A DNA stretch of 64,000 bases from CAWKEY01 sp963696315 (GCA_963696315.1 CAVOJU010000021.1:68318-132317); one strand, 5' to 3'. Positions 38,782 through 48,788 are shown, counted from the first letter of the stretch. The notes: generated by a model from the sequence alone, not told the origin. Program-made: numbers and translations.

Positions 38782-41376
38782 ATGTTACCAATAATGACCG
38801 AGTCAAACCAACAAAATACGAAAGCACACAATTCTTCACACACCCCGATGATGCAGCAGTATCTGCGCATCAAGGCCGACCATCCCGATACGCTGCTCTT
38901 TTATCGTATGGGAGACTTTTACGAGCTGTTCTTTGATGATGCCAAGAAAGCAGCGCAATTGCTCGATATTACCTTAACCAGCCGCGGACAATCGGCCGGT
39001 CTGCCGATTGCCATGGCTGGCATTCCGTATCATGCCGCTGAAGCCTATCTTGCCAGGCTGCTGCGCAACGGCGAGTCTGTCGCTATATGCGAACAAATTG
39101 GCGATCCGGCAGCGTCCAAAGGCCCGGTTGAACGCAAAGTGGTGCGTGTTGTTACACCCGGCACCGTTACCGACGAAGCCTTGCTGGAAGACCGCAAGGA
39201 TAATCTGCTGGTCGCACTATGCTCGTTAAATCATCAGCACGGCATCGCCAGTCTGGACTTGACCAGCGGCCGCTTTGTCCTGCAACAGCTGAGCTCCGAA
39301 GATCAATTGCTCAGCGAAATCGGCCGGCTGAATCCGGCGGAACTGTTATTCAGTGAGGACTGGCCGCTGCCTTCCGGGTTAAAGCAACGCTCCGGCCTGT
39401 GCCGCAGACCGCCCTGGCATTTTGAACCCGAAAGCGCCAGGCTGCTGGTGTTAAAGCAGTTCAATACCCATGATTTAAAAGGCTTTGGTTGCGAAAACCT
39501 GCCGGCCGCTATTGCCGCCGCCGGGGCACTGCTGCAGTATGTTAAAGACACGCAACAAAGCGCCTTGCCTCATATTCAGGGCATACGCATTGAAAGCAGT
39601 GATGACAGCATTTTGCTGGATGCCGCCAGTCGGCGTAATCTTGAGCTGGACACTCACCCGTCCGGGCAAATGCAATACACGCTGTTCGGCGTGCTCGATA
39701 AAACCGCCACGGCGATGGGCAGTCGCTGCCTGCGGCGCTGGATAAACCGGCCTTTGCGCGATCATGCCGTCCTTAACAACCGCTATGCCTGTATCGATAG
39801 CTTGCTCAATGGCCGGTTATACCGAGACATTCAAAGCCTTCTGCGCCAGGTTGGCGATATTGAACGCATCAGCTCACGCATCGCGTTGAGATCGGCACGG
39901 CCCCGGGATTTGCTGGTTTTGCGCACTACGCTGTCCGTGCTGCCGGCCTTGCAGCAAGCGCTGGCGGTTAGCGACAACCCGCAACTTGCCTTGTTGAGTG
40001 CCAAAATAGGCGAGCAGCCGGTGATTTTAGACCTGCTTGCCAAAGCCATTATCGATAATCCGCCTGTGCTTATCCGTGACGGCGGCGTGATTGCTGCCGG
40101 CTATCATCAAGAACTCGACGAGCTGCGCAACTTAAGCCAGAATGCCGACCAGTTTCTGATTGATATGGAAAACCGGGAAAAAGCCGCGACCGGCATTACC
40201 CATCTTAAAGTCAACTTCAACCGTGTGCATGGCTATTACATCGAAATATCGCGCCTGCATGCCGAAAAGGTACCCGAACATTACACGCGCAAGCAGACCT
40301 TAAAAGGCGTCGAACGCTACATTACCGAAGAATTAAAAGCCTTTGAAGACAAGGTTCTCAGTGCGCGCGAGAAATCGCTGAGCTTTGAAAAGTCCTTGTA
40401 TGAAGAACTGCTGACTATCATCGCCGGCTCACTAATCCCGTTGCAGGAATGCGCCGCCGCGCTGGCTGAACTGGATGTGCTGGTCAACTTTGCCGAACGC
40501 GCCGACACCCTGAATTTGTCTCAGCCGGCACTGATCAGCAAGCCCGGAATCACCATCGAAGCCGGACGGCATCTGGTCGTAGAACAAGTTTCCGATATTC
40601 CTTTTGTGGCCAATGACCTGTCTTTTTCCAGCCAGCGCCGGATGCTGGTGATCACCGGCCCTAATATGGGCGGCAAATCGACTTATATGCGCCAGGCCGC
40701 GCTGATTGTGTTAATGGCGCACATCGGCTGTTATGTGCCGGCCAAAGCCGCAACTTTGGGGCCTGTCGACAAGATTTTCACTCGCATTGGCGCGTCCGAT
40801 GATCTGGCCAGCGGACGCTCCACGTTTATGGTCGAGATGTCGGAAACAGCCAATATTCTGCATAACGCCACCTCCAAAAGCCTGATTTTAATGGATGAGA
40901 TAGGCCGCGGCACCAGCACCTTTGACGGTTTATCCCTGGCCTGGGCCTGCGCCGATTATCTGGCTAAAGAGACCAAGGCATTTACGCTGTTTGCCACGCA
41001 TTATTTCGAGCTGACCACGCTGGCCGATGAACAGAAATCCATCCACAACGTGCATCTGGATGCCATGGAACACGGCGACAAAATCATTTTTTTACATGCC
41101 GTAAAAGAAGGCCCGGCCAATCAAAGCTACGGCTTGCAGGTTGCATCATTGGCGGGGGTGCCAAGGTCGGTAATCGACAAGGCGAAGGCAAAACTGCAGC
41201 ATCTGGAAAACAATGCCTATATTGATCAACAGTCCGAAGCCGGTGTTAATCAGCTGGATTTGTTTTCCTCGAAAGAATATCATCCGGCAGTCACTTTGCT
41301 GGCGGAACTCAACCCGGATGAGGTCAGCCCCAGGCAGGCTTTGGAGTGGCTTTATCGGCTTAAGGCCTTGGTATAG
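38782..41376 (+). CDS. mutS: DNA mismatch repair protein MutS
   Basis: An 864-residue protein, normal length. Domain I has the mismatch-reading MGDFYELFFDDAK (Phe and Glu of the FxE motif). Later come the connector, lever and clamp domains and the ATPase: Walker A TGPNMGGKSTYMRQ, the MutS signature DDLASGRSTFMVEMSE, Walker B LILMDEIGRGTSTFDG and FATHYFELT. The C-terminus keeps a beta-clamp-like QLDLFS motif and a short dimerisation helix. Start may be ATG 38782 or ATG 38794; neither has a good ribosome site. The 260 bases before it are AT-rich with no feature seen. It borders the defence island. Confidence 0.95.
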   Translation: MLPIMTESNQQNTKAHNSSHTPMMQQYLRIKADHPDTLLFYRMGDFYELFFDDAKKAAQLLDITLTSRGQSAGLPIAMAGIPYHAAEAYLARLLRNGESVAICEQIGDPAASKGPVERKVVRVVTPGTVTDEALLEDRKDNLLVALCSLNHQHGIASLDLTSGRFVLQQLSSEDQLLSEIGRLNPAELLFSEDWPLPSGLKQRSGLCRRPPWHFEPESARLLVLKQFNTHDLKGFGCENLPAAIAAAGALLQYVKDTQQSALPHIQGIRIESSDDSILLDAASRRNLELDTHPSGQMQYTLFGVLDKTATAMGSRCLRRWINRPLRDHAVLNNRYACIDSLLNGRLYRDIQSLLRQVGDIERISSRIALRSARPRDLLVLRTTLSVLPALQQALAVSDNPQLALLSAKIGEQPVILDLLAKAIIDNPPVLIRDGGVIAAGYHQELDELRNLSQNADQFLIDMENREKAATGITHLKVNFNRVHGYYIEISRLHAEKVPEHYTRKQTLKGVERYITEELKAFEDKVLSAREKSLSFEKSLYEELLTIIAGSLIPLQECAAALAELDVLVNFAERADTLNLSQPALISKPGITIEAGRHLVVEQVSDIPFVANDLSFSSQRRMLVITGPNMGGKSTYMRQAALIVLMAHIGCYVPAKAATLGPVDKIFTRIGASDDLASGRSTFMVEMSETANILHNATSKSLILMDEIGRGTSTFDGLSLAWACADYLAKETKAFTLFATHYFELTTLADEQKSIHNVHLDAMEHGDKIIFLHAVKEGPANQSYGLQVASLAGVPRSVIDKAKAKLQHLENNAYIDQQSEAGVNQLDLFSSKEYHPAVTLLAELNPDEVSPRQALEWLYRLKALV

Positions 41377-41390
41377 TTTTTAGCGGATCA

Positions 41391-41411
41391 GGGCGGCGTG
41401 GCGGGCCGCCC
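41391..41411. terminator. GC-rich hairpin between convergent mutS and dsbC
   Basis: GGGCGGC (41391-41397) pairs with GCCGCCC (41405-41411) around a 7-base loop. There is no T run on either side, so it is a weak call. Confidence 0.35.
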
Positions 41412-41428
41412 CTATATGACTGCCACCG

Positions 41429-42151
41429 TTATTTGCCGGTTTTTTCGCTTTTCAAGGCTTCCGCCAATTGTTTGGCCGGCAAGTAACCCGGATACGCATT
41501 GCCTTTTTCGGTAACGATCATGGGCGTTCCTCTTACATCAAATTCCGTTGCCAGTTTCATGTGTTCATCAATCGGATTATCACAGGTCTTGGCTTTTGGA
41601 TCCTTGCCTTTTTTTGCGTCCGTTAAAGCCGCATTGCGGTCTTTGGAACACCAGACCGAAACGGCTTTGTTATAGGATTCCGAGTCCTTGCCGGCTCTGG
41701 GGAAAAACACATACTGAATGGTAATGCCCTCAGCCAGATATTGATCCATTTCCGAATGCAGTTTACGGCAATAACCGCAATCGATGTCCGTGAAAATGGT
41801 CACTGTGTATTTACTTTCCTTCGGCTTGAACACGATCATTTTATCGGTACCGAGCTTTTCCAGGGCCTGCCTGCGGGTGCCGCTGAGTTTTTCTTCAGTC
41901 AAATCGGTACGCGCTTCAATGTCGATTAAACGGCCTTGCAGCAGATACTTGCCATTATCCGATACATAAAAAATATTGGCGCCGACTATGACTTCATACA
42001 GTCCGTTAATCTCGGAAGGCTTGACGGATTCCAGCTTTAGTTCCGGCATGGATTTGGCAAAAGCCTGTCTTACCGCGTTTTCATCAGCATCAGCAGTAAA
42101 AGCAGCAAGGCTTAAAAATGATAACGCGGCAATCTGGTTAATTTTTTTCAT
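41429..42151 (-). CDS. dsbC: Thiol:disulfide isomerase DsbC
   Basis: A 240-residue exported protein. ATG 42151 gives the signal peptide KKINQIAALSFLSLAAFTAD, so the upstream in-frame start was rejected. The dimerisation domain is followed by the thioredoxin fold with active site DIDCGYCRKLHSEMD (CGYC) and the cis-Pro loop VRGTPMIV. A second cysteine pair (VWCSKD, AKTCDN) fits DsbC. It reshuffles wrong disulphides in the periplasm and is kept reduced by DsbD. It lies convergent to mutS and downstream of rseP. Confidence 0.92.
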   Translation of the reverse strand: MKKINQIAALSFLSLAAFTADADENAVRQAFAKSMPELKLESVKPSEINGLYEVIVGANIFYVSDNGKYLLQGRLIDIEARTDLTEEKLSGTRRQALEKLGTDKMIVFKPKESKYTVTIFTDIDCGYCRKLHSEMDQYLAEGITIQYVFFPRAGKDSESYNKAVSVWCSKDRNAALTDAKKGKDPKAKTCDNPIDEHMKLATEFDVRGTPMIVTEKGNAYPGYLPAKQLAEALKSEKTGK

Positions 42152-42232
42152 GCTCTTCTCGTGGGTTTGAGTCAATTTAGTCAGTCAGGGGTACTTACAT
42201 GCAAACAGTTGAGAGCACCCAAACGGTAATCT

Positions 42233-43585
42233 TTAATTAAACAGGCGCCCAATATCCATCACCATGGCCAAAGCCATTAATGTTACCAGCAGGGCAATGC
42301 CTATGTTCTGGAAGAAAATTTGTACTTTTTCTGAAACGGGGCTGCCTTTTAGACCTTCTATGGCAAAAAACAGTAAATGCCCCCCATCCAGCACCGGAAT
42401 GGGCAATAGATTTAACACGCCCAAACTGACACTGACTAAAGCAATAAACTTTAAAAATGGCGCAATACCCATGCTGGCAGACTGCCCGGCAAACTGGGCA
42501 ATACTGATCGGGCCGCTCAGATTTTCAACAGACGCTCTACCTATCAACATCTTGCCCATCATTTTCAAGGTCGCCAGCGAAAAGTTATAGGTTTTCTCGA
42601 AGGCAACCGGTATCGCAGCCAGCGGCGATAAAGCATATTCAACGGTAATCGACTTCATCAAGTCTTCCGGCACATACACCGAAGCACCGATTTTGCCTTC
42701 CGTTTTCTGTTCGGTGACCACGAGTTTCGGCGTGATGGTGAGGGGCACTCGCACATCCTTGCGTTCGACAATCAGGCTAATTAAAGTGCCTGGCCGGTTT
42801 CTGACATACTCCACCCATTGCATCCAGTCTTCGATTGCCGTGCCGTCCGCACTCACAATCAAATCACCTTGCTGCAAACCGGCAGCCAAGGCAGCGCTGT
42901 CCGGCAATACCCGGCCTATGACCGGTTTTAATTTCGGCGACCAGGGTTTAAAACCCAGGCGCTGGTAAAATACATCTGGATTTTCCGCGTCTTTCTCGGC
43001 AATCTGCAAGGTTCTGACGTGTTCCAGCTGGTCTGTGTTTTTAACGGTTACCTTGATGCTCTCATCATTATCGAGGGCAGCAGCCATAATCACGCCCAGG
43101 GCTTCCGTCCAGGTCGGCGTTAACTGGTCATTCACCGAGATGATTTCCTCACCTTCGGTAAAGCCCGCATCGGCGGCCAAAGTACTCTGCTCTATGGCGC
43201 CGAGTATCGGTCTTATGCCGGTCTCGCCCAGCACCAGCACTGCCCAGAACAGGGCTACCGCAAGCGCCAGATTAAAAATGGGGCCGGCGGCGACTATCGC
43301 GGCTCTGGCCGGCAAAGTCTGCTGGTTGAATGAGAATGGCAGATCTTCTGCTTTGACCTCACCTTCACGCTCATCGACCATCTTGACATAGCCGCCGAGG
43401 GGAATGGCCGAAATGACGTATTCAGTCGCCTCCGGATTTTTCTGATAAGACCATAACACTTTGCCGAAACCGACCGAAAACCGGAGGACTTTGACGCCGG
43501 CTCTGCGGGCAACCCAAAAATGCCCCAATTCATGAAATGAAACCAGAACACCGATGGTAATGATGAAATAAAACAGGGTCGACAT
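42233..43585 (-). CDS. rseP: Site-2 intramembrane metalloprotease RseP
   Basis: A 450-residue membrane protease. The zinc motif HELGH is in SFHELGHFWVARRAG near residue 20 in the first helix, with the third ligand in the last part (LLPIPVLDGGHLLFFAIEGL). Two PDZ domains lie between. RseP cuts RseA after DegS to release sigma-E and also clears signal-peptide remnants. It is the last gene of the rpsB-to-rseP block. In many gammaproteobacteria bamA-skp-lpxD follow; here dsbC and mutS follow instead. Confidence 0.95.
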   Translation of the reverse strand: MSTLFYFIITIGVLVSFHELGHFWVARRAGVKVLRFSVGFGKVLWSYQKNPEATEYVISAIPLGGYVKMVDEREGEVKAEDLPFSFNQQTLPARAAIVAAGPIFNLALAVALFWAVLVLGETGIRPILGAIEQSTLAADAGFTEGEEIISVNDQLTPTWTEALGVIMAAALDNDESIKVTVKNTDQLEHVRTLQIAEKDAENPDVFYQRLGFKPWSPKLKPVIGRVLPDSAALAAGLQQGDLIVSADGTAIEDWMQWVEYVRNRPGTLISLIVERKDVRVPLTITPKLVVTEQKTEGKIGASVYVPEDLMKSITVEYALSPLAAIPVAFEKTYNFSLATLKMMGKMLIGRASVENLSGPISIAQFAGQSASMGIAPFLKFIALVSVSLGVLNLLPIPVLDGGHLLFFAIEGLKGSPVSEKVQIFFQNIGIALLVTLMALAMVMDIGRLFN

Positions 43586-43597
43586 TAAATTAAGTTT

Positions 43598-44767
43598 TCA
43601 ATGATCTGATGAGAAACGGCTTCTGGCTTGTTGATCGACATCTAAAATAATGTCCAGGCTATCAGCAGGCCGAACCTCAAACTGCTGCATACAGCGCTCA
43701 ATAATGACCGGAATATCGGTGAACCGCACCCGCTCATTTAAAAAGGCATCCACGGCTATTTCGTTGGCGGCGTTCAGGACCGTCGGCATGATGCCGCCGG
43801 CATTAATGGCTTCATAAGCCAGGCGCAAACAGGGAAACCGCTCCAGATTGGGTTCTTCAAAATCCATGCGCCGGACATCAAAAATGTTCAACGGCGCCAC
43901 ACCTGAATCAAAGCGTTCCGGCCAAGCCATGGAATGGGCGATGGGAATGCGCATGTCCGGGTTACCCATTTGTGCCAGCACGGTGCCATCAACATAATCA
44001 ACCATGGAATGGATAACGCTTTGCGGATGGATCACCACCTGTATTTGATTGGGTTGCATATTGAACAGGAGACAGGCTTCAATCATTTCCAGGCCTTTAT
44101 TCATCATGGTGGCCGAATCAACGGAAATTTTTCTGCCCATATCCCAATTGGGATGCGCCACGGCCTGATCGGGCGTCACCTCGGCCATTTGTTCAATCGG
44201 CATTTCCCGGAACGGGCCGCCTGAGGCCGTCAACAAAATACGCCGGGCTTCTTTGGCCTGGGTACCGGTTTTATAGCCGGCCGGCATGCACTGGAATATG
44301 GCATTGTGCTCGCTGTCGATGGGCAGCAATTGCCCGCCCGACTCGACAACGGCCTGCATAAAAATATCGCCGGACATCACCAGTGCTTCTTTATTGGCCA
44401 ATAAAACCGTTTTGCCGGCTTTGGCCGCTGCCAAGGAAGGCAACAAGCCGGCCGCACCCACAATTGCCGCCATCACTGAATCAACCTGTTCCAGCGTCGC
44501 CACCTGCTCTAGCGCCTTGGTGCCGGACAATACCTTTATATCGGCAACCGGCGAAGCGTTTATCTTGTCTTGAAAAACCTTAGCCTTGCCTTCATCGACG
44601 ACGACTGCATATTCTGGATGATGCGCGAGGCACTGTTCGTAGAGCGCTTCGATATTAGTATGTGCGGTTAAGGCAATGACTTTATAAAGCTGTGCGTGCC
44701 TGGCGGCAACGTCCAAAGTACTGACACCGATTGAACCCGTGGCTCCAAGTACGCAAATGCCCTTCAT
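43598..44767 (-). CDS. dxr: 1-deoxy-D-xylulose 5-phosphate reductoisomerase
   Basis: A 389-residue enzyme of the MEP isoprenoid pathway, converting DXP to MEP with NADPH. The N-terminal GATGSIGVSTLDV binds NADPH. Metal and substrate motifs are LLPIDSEHNAIFQCM, TASGGPFRE, HPNWDMGRKISVDSATMMNK and EMIEACLLF. The ATG overlaps the cdsA stop (ATGA), so the genes are coupled. Normal length, no oddities. Confidence 0.95.
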   Translation of the reverse strand: MKGICVLGATGSIGVSTLDVAARHAQLYKVIALTAHTNIEALYEQCLAHHPEYAVVVDEGKAKVFQDKINASPVADIKVLSGTKALEQVATLEQVDSVMAAIVGAAGLLPSLAAAKAGKTVLLANKEALVMSGDIFMQAVVESGGQLLPIDSEHNAIFQCMPAGYKTGTQAKEARRILLTASGGPFREMPIEQMAEVTPDQAVAHPNWDMGRKISVDSATMMNKGLEMIEACLLFNMQPNQIQVVIHPQSVIHSMVDYVDGTVLAQMGNPDMRIPIAHSMAWPERFDSGVAPLNIFDVRRMDFEEPNLERFPCLRLAYEAINAGGIMPTVLNAANEIAVDAFLNERVRFTDIPVIIERCMQQFEVRPADSLDIILDVDQQARSRFSSDH

Positions 44768-45639
44768 TCTACTGCCCTATAAATCAATAAAACTCCGGCA
44801 TAGAAAAACGGTGCTGCCGCAATGAGACTGTCGACTCTATCGAGAATGCCGCCGTGCCCAGGTAGTAAAGAGCCGCTGTCTTTTACTCCGCGCAAGCGTT
44901 TAACCACGCTAAAGAATAGATCCCCGTAAATCGATATCAACACGGTCAATACCGACAGGAGCACAAAGTCTGAGGCCACCATCAGGTTAAAGCCATAAAT
45001 CAGACTTAACACCACTGCACAGATGACTCCAGCCGCCAACGCGCCGTACATGCCGGCAACGGTTTTGCCTGGGCTGATTTCAGCGGCCAGTTTGGCGTTA
45101 CCATATTGCTTGCCGACAAAATAAGCTGAAATGTCCGCAGCCCAAATCAAGAGCAGAAAATACAAAGCCATTTCAGGACCATAAAACGCTCTTAAACGCG
45201 ATAGGAACATCCAGGCTGCCAGCAAAACAAACCAGCCCATCAAACCCTTGTAACAGGTTTTCAATTCCAGTTTTAATACACCCGCCGGGGCGTTTCTGAT
45301 GATGATCATTACCAGCACCCAGAACAACACCGGTGCAACCACCAGCCATTCTAAAACGCCCGAATATTCCCTGACATCCGTCGTCATTTGCACGTTTTGG
45401 GCAATCAATTCAAGAAACTGCGTCCAAAAATGAATACCCAGCATCGGCACAATCAAACCGAACAAAAACAACACGCGTTTAACTATCGAATGAATGCCGG
45501 CCAGATTAGTCCATTCCCATGCGCCCAGAAGCGTAATCAGTGCCAGCACCAGCGAAAAATATTCACTAGGCAGTTTGAGTACGGCCAGCACCATCAAAGG
45601 CGCCAAGATGGAAGCGGTTATAATGCGCTGTAGTAACAT
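44764..45639 (-). CDS. cdsA: Phosphatidate cytidylyltransferase
   Basis: A 291-residue membrane enzyme making CDP-diacylglycerol from phosphatidic acid and CTP. It has eight or so hydrophobic helices. The family signature near the C-terminus is KDSGSLLPGHGGILDRVDSL. Its start is 26 bases after uppS, and it overlaps dxr by 4 bases. It feeds phospholipid synthesis. Confidence 0.94.
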   Translation of the reverse strand: MLLQRIITASILAPLMVLAVLKLPSEYFSLVLALITLLGAWEWTNLAGIHSIVKRVLFLFGLIVPMLGIHFWTQFLELIAQNVQMTTDVREYSGVLEWLVVAPVLFWVLVMIIIRNAPAGVLKLELKTCYKGLMGWFVLLAAWMFLSRLRAFYGPEMALYFLLLIWAADISAYFVGKQYGNAKLAAEISPGKTVAGMYGALAAGVICAVVLSLIYGFNLMVASDFVLLSVLTVLISIYGDLFFSVVKRLRGVKDSGSLLPGHGGILDRVDSLIAAAPFFYAGVLLIYRAVE

Positions 45640-45665
45640 GATTTAGTATTTGGGTTATTTTAAAA

Positions 45666-46433
45666 TTATAGAGTGACAGAGTTATTAAGCACCTGTTCCC
45701 CGGTATGGCCAAAGCGCCTTTGCCGGCTTTTAAAGCTGTTAATGGCGTCTTCAAGGGATTTCTGGTCGAAGTCGGGCCAGAGTGTTGTTGTGAAATACAT
45801 CTCTGTGTAAGCTAATTGCCACAACAAGAAATTACTCACCCGTTGCTCACCACCCGTTCTGATAAAAAGATCCGGTTCGGGCAAATCAGCGGTTGATAAA
45901 TGCTGGTTAATCAGCTCTTCGCTGATGTCCTGGTTTTGGAGTTCTCCTGCCGCAATTTTATCCGCCACTTGCCGGAACGCCTGGCACATATCCCAACGGC
46001 CACCGTAATTTGCCGCCACCACCAGTGTCAAGCCTTTGTTGCCTTGAGTTTTCGCCTCGCCCTCGGCTATTTTATGCTGCAATTTGTCCAAAAATGCGCT
46101 TCTGTCACCAATAAAACGCAGGCGAATATCGTTCTTGTGTAATTTATTGATTTCTCGTTGCAGAGTCGCAATAAACAAATCCATCAGCATGGATACTTCG
46201 GCTTCCGGGCGGCGCCAGTTTTCACTACTGAAAGCGAACAAGGTCAGTACCTCAATCTTTTGCTGGCTGCAATATTCGACAATTTTTCTGACCGCTCTGA
46301 CCCCTGCCTGATGACCGACGGCTCGCGGCATAAATATTCTCTGCGCCCAACGGCCATTGCCATCCATGATAATGGCGATGTGCCGAGGATTCTTGTTATC
46401 TGATTCTAAGCGCTGGCAGTCATCAGCTGACAT
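45666..46433 (-). CDS. uppS: Undecaprenyl diphosphate synthase
   Basis: A 255-residue cis-prenyltransferase that builds the C55 lipid carrier for peptidoglycan and other surface polymers. The catalytic region is IAIIMDGNGRWAQRI with the Mg-binding Asp, then GHQAGVRAVRKIVEYC, FAFSSENWRRP and the C-terminal PDLFIRTGGEQRVSNFLLWQ. Start ATG 46433. It follows frr by 14 bases in the conserved order. Confidence 0.95.
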   Translation of the reverse strand: MSADDCQRLESDNKNPRHIAIIMDGNGRWAQRIFMPRAVGHQAGVRAVRKIVEYCSQQKIEVLTLFAFSSENWRRPEAEVSMLMDLFIATLQREINKLHKNDIRLRFIGDRSAFLDKLQHKIAEGEAKTQGNKGLTLVVAANYGGRWDMCQAFRQVADKIAAGELQNQDISEELINQHLSTADLPEPDLFIRTGGEQRVSNFLLWQLAYTEMYFTTTLWPDFDQKSLEDAINSFKSRQRRFGHTGEQVLNNSVTL

Positions 46434-46447
46434 GGTTCAAGTTCCGG

Positions 46448-47005
46448 TTAAAGTGACAGGAGATCTGCCTCTTTTGCTTCCAGTAATTTCTCCACTTCCT
46501 TAATGTACTGGTCAGTCAATTTCTGGATTTTTTCTTCGGCACCGCGCGCTTCATCTTCCGAAATCAGTTTTTCCTTCAAGGCGTCTTTTATTTCCGAATT
46601 GGCATCTCGACGAATGTTTCTTATAGACACACGACCGTTTTCCGCCTCATGCCGAACCACTTTGACCAGATCACGACGACGCTCTTCGGTTAGCGGCGGC
46701 AGTGGAATACGGATAGTCATGCCGTTAGTCGCCGGATTCAGGCCAAGGTCCGATTTCATTATGGCTTTTTCAATCGCCTGTACCATGCCTTTTTCCCAAG
46801 GCGTGATGGTTAAGGTGCGCGCATCTTCCACGGCGATATTGGCAACCTGCGATAACGATGACTCGGTGCCATAATACGAAACGCTAATTTGATCGAGAAG
46901 ACTCGGATGCGCCCTGCCTGTTCTTATTTTTGAGAATTCGTGTTTTAACGCTTCGATGCTCTTGCCCATCCGGGTGGAGGCATCTTGTTGAATATCACTA
47001 ATCAT
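46448..47005 (-). CDS. frr: Ribosome recycling factor
   Basis: A 185-residue, two-domain protein that with EF-G splits ribosomes after termination. Typical segments: RMGKSIEALKHEFSKIRTGR, NIAVEDARTLTITPWEKGM, SDLGLNPATNGMTIRIPLPP and RDLVKVVRHEAENGRVSIRN. Full length. It is 10 bases from pyrH. Confidence 0.96.
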   Translation of the reverse strand: MISDIQQDASTRMGKSIEALKHEFSKIRTGRAHPSLLDQISVSYYGTESSLSQVANIAVEDARTLTITPWEKGMVQAIEKAIMKSDLGLNPATNGMTIRIPLPPLTEERRRDLVKVVRHEAENGRVSIRNIRRDANSEIKDALKEKLISEDEARGAEEKIQKLTDQYIKEVEKLLEAKEADLLSL

Positions 47006-47015
47006 TATGTTTTCC

Positions 47016-47729
47016 TCATTGAATAAGAGAGCCTATTTCTTCGCCCATCATCAGTCTCATGACCGCGCCTTTGTCAAAGATATTCATGACGCGCATCGGC
47101 AAATTGTTATCCCGGCATAATACCAGTGCAGTGGCATCCATGACATTAAGACGCTGATCCAGTGCTTCATCATACGTCAAGCGTGAATAAAACTTGGCAT
47201 CCTTGACTTTTTCAGGGTCAGCCGAATAGACCCCTTTAACCTTGGTGGCTTTAATCATCAGTTGGGCATTGATTTCAATGGCCCTGAGACTGGCGGCCGA
47301 ATCGGTGGTAAAGAAGGGATTGCCAGTGCCCGCCGCAAAAATGACCACCCGGCCTTTTTCCAGATGCCTGACGGCACGGCGGCGAATATAATCCTCGCAA
47401 ACCTGATTTATTTTTAAGGCCGACATCACTCTGACCTGCTGGCCGTGCGCTTCCAGCGCATCCTGCATGGCCAAAGCATTGATGACCGTGGCCAGCATGC
47501 CCATCTGGTCACTTGTTACCCTGTCCAGACCTTCCGAGGCTTTTTCAGCACCTCGCAATATATTGCCGCCCCCGATCACCAAACCAACCTGTATACCCAC
47601 ATCACATAAGTCTTTAATTTCAGTGGCAAGGCGCTTGACAATATCCGCATCGATACTGCCGCCTTCCTTGCTCATTAAAGCTTCACCACTCAGTTTAAGC
47701 AGAATTCTCTGGCAAATCAGTTTTGTCAT
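47016..47729 (-). CDS. pyrH: UMP kinase
   Basis: A 237-residue bacterial-type UMP kinase of the amino-acid kinase fold. Motifs: LLKLSGEALM, GLVIGGGNILRGAEKA, TSDQMGMLATVINALAMQD, FAAGTGNPFFTTDSAA and TYDEALDQRLNVMDATA. ATG 47729 was preferred over GTG 47735. It makes UDP from UMP and is a regulated step of pyrimidine supply. It is in the usual place after tsf. Confidence 0.95.
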   Translation of the reverse strand: MTKLICQRILLKLSGEALMSKEGGSIDADIVKRLATEIKDLCDVGIQVGLVIGGGNILRGAEKASEGLDRVTSDQMGMLATVINALAMQDALEAHGQQVRVMSALKINQVCEDYIRRRAVRHLEKGRVVIFAAGTGNPFFTTDSAASLRAIEINAQLMIKATKVKGVYSADPEKVKDAKFYSRLTYDEALDQRLNVMDATALVLCRDNNLPMRVMNIFDKGAVMRLMMGEEIGSLIQ

Positions 47730-47790
47730 ATTCACATCGGGGTCGGTTGTATTATTGACGCATAGAACTCAGGCTTCCAGCCTGAGGGTA

Positions 47791-48675
47791 TTAATTACCT
47801 CTAACTTGTGCCATTACCTCTTCGGCAAAATTTTCTTCCTTCTTTTCAATGCCTTCACCTACTTCAAAACGAGTGAAACGCAGTACATCATTGCCTTTTT
47901 CCTTCAACAACTGAGCGATGGTTTTGCTGTCGTCTTTGATGAAAGCTTGGCCTTGCAAGGTGATTTCCGCCAAGAATTTGTTGATACGGCCAGTCACCAT
48001 TTTTTCGACGATGTCGGCAGGCTTACCTTTGATTTTTTCTTCTTGCTGGGCCAGAAAAATCTCTTTTTCCTTTTCGATGGCTTCGGATGAAACCTGATTG
48101 GCCGAGACGCACGCCGGCTTGCTGGCTGCGATATGCATGGCAATGTCTTTACCCAATTCGCGATCGGCTTTGGCCAACTCCACGATCACACCAATTTTGC
48201 TGCCGTGCAAATAGCAGGCGGTGCCGCCTTCCGTTTTGAACTTGTCAAAACGTCTGACAGTAATGTTCTCGCCCAGCTTGGCAATCAGGCTACGGCGCAC
48301 TTCTTCAACGCTATTGCCGTCAGCCAACGGCATGGCCAGCAATTGCTCTTCTGTGTTAACGTCGGCACTCAACAAAGCGTTCGTTACGTTATTAACGAAC
48401 TGAACAAAATCATCACCTTTGGCAACAAAATCGGTTTCGCAGTTGATATCAACGATTACCGCCGTTTTGCCGTCATCACTGGTTTTTACGCCGATAATAC
48501 CTTCAGCCGCAATACGGCCGGATTTTTTATCTGCTTTGGCCAGACCCGCTTTACGCATATTTTCGATAGCCAGTTCCAAATCACCATTAGTTTCAACTAA
48601 TGCTTTTTTGCATTCCATCATGCCTGAACCCGTTCTTTCACGCAGTTCCTTAACCATTGCCGCAGTAATACTCAT
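47791..48675 (-). CDS. tsf: Elongation factor Ts
   Basis: A 294-residue guanine-nucleotide exchange factor for EF-Tu. The N-terminal UBA-like domain is MVKELRERTGSGMMECKKAL, followed by KADKKSGRIAAEG, VDINCETDFVAKGDDFV and the core with IGVIVEL. ATG 48675 (MSITAAMVKELRER) was chosen as the family start. It lies 113 bases after rpsB with an attenuator-like hairpin between. Confidence 0.96.
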   Translation of the reverse strand: MSITAAMVKELRERTGSGMMECKKALVETNGDLELAIENMRKAGLAKADKKSGRIAAEGIIGVKTSDDGKTAVIVDINCETDFVAKGDDFVQFVNNVTNALLSADVNTEEQLLAMPLADGNSVEEVRRSLIAKLGENITVRRFDKFKTEGGTACYLHGSKIGVIVELAKADRELGKDIAMHIAASKPACVSANQVSSEAIEKEKEIFLAQQEEKIKGKPADIVEKMVTGRINKFLAEITLQGQAFIKDDSKTIAQLLKEKGNDVLRFTRFEVGEGIEKKEENFAEEVMAQVRGN

Positions 48676-48705
48676 GCCTTGTTTTTCCTCTTTGTTCATC
48701 ACTAT

Positions 48706-48731
48706 AAAAACGCCCCCGTAAGGAGGCGTTC
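48706..48731 (-). terminator. Attenuator-like terminator between rpsB and tsf
   Basis: On the minus strand AACGCC pairs with GGCGTT around a 12-base middle and is followed by a short T run (the five A at 48706-48710). In E. coli a partial terminator lies at the same place and lowers tsf relative to rpsB. The same role is inferred here. Confidence 0.65.
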
Positions 48732-48788
48732 TTTACTTAATTCGTAATACCCGCCGCACTGGAAGCGCCGGCATGGCGGGTCAATGTG

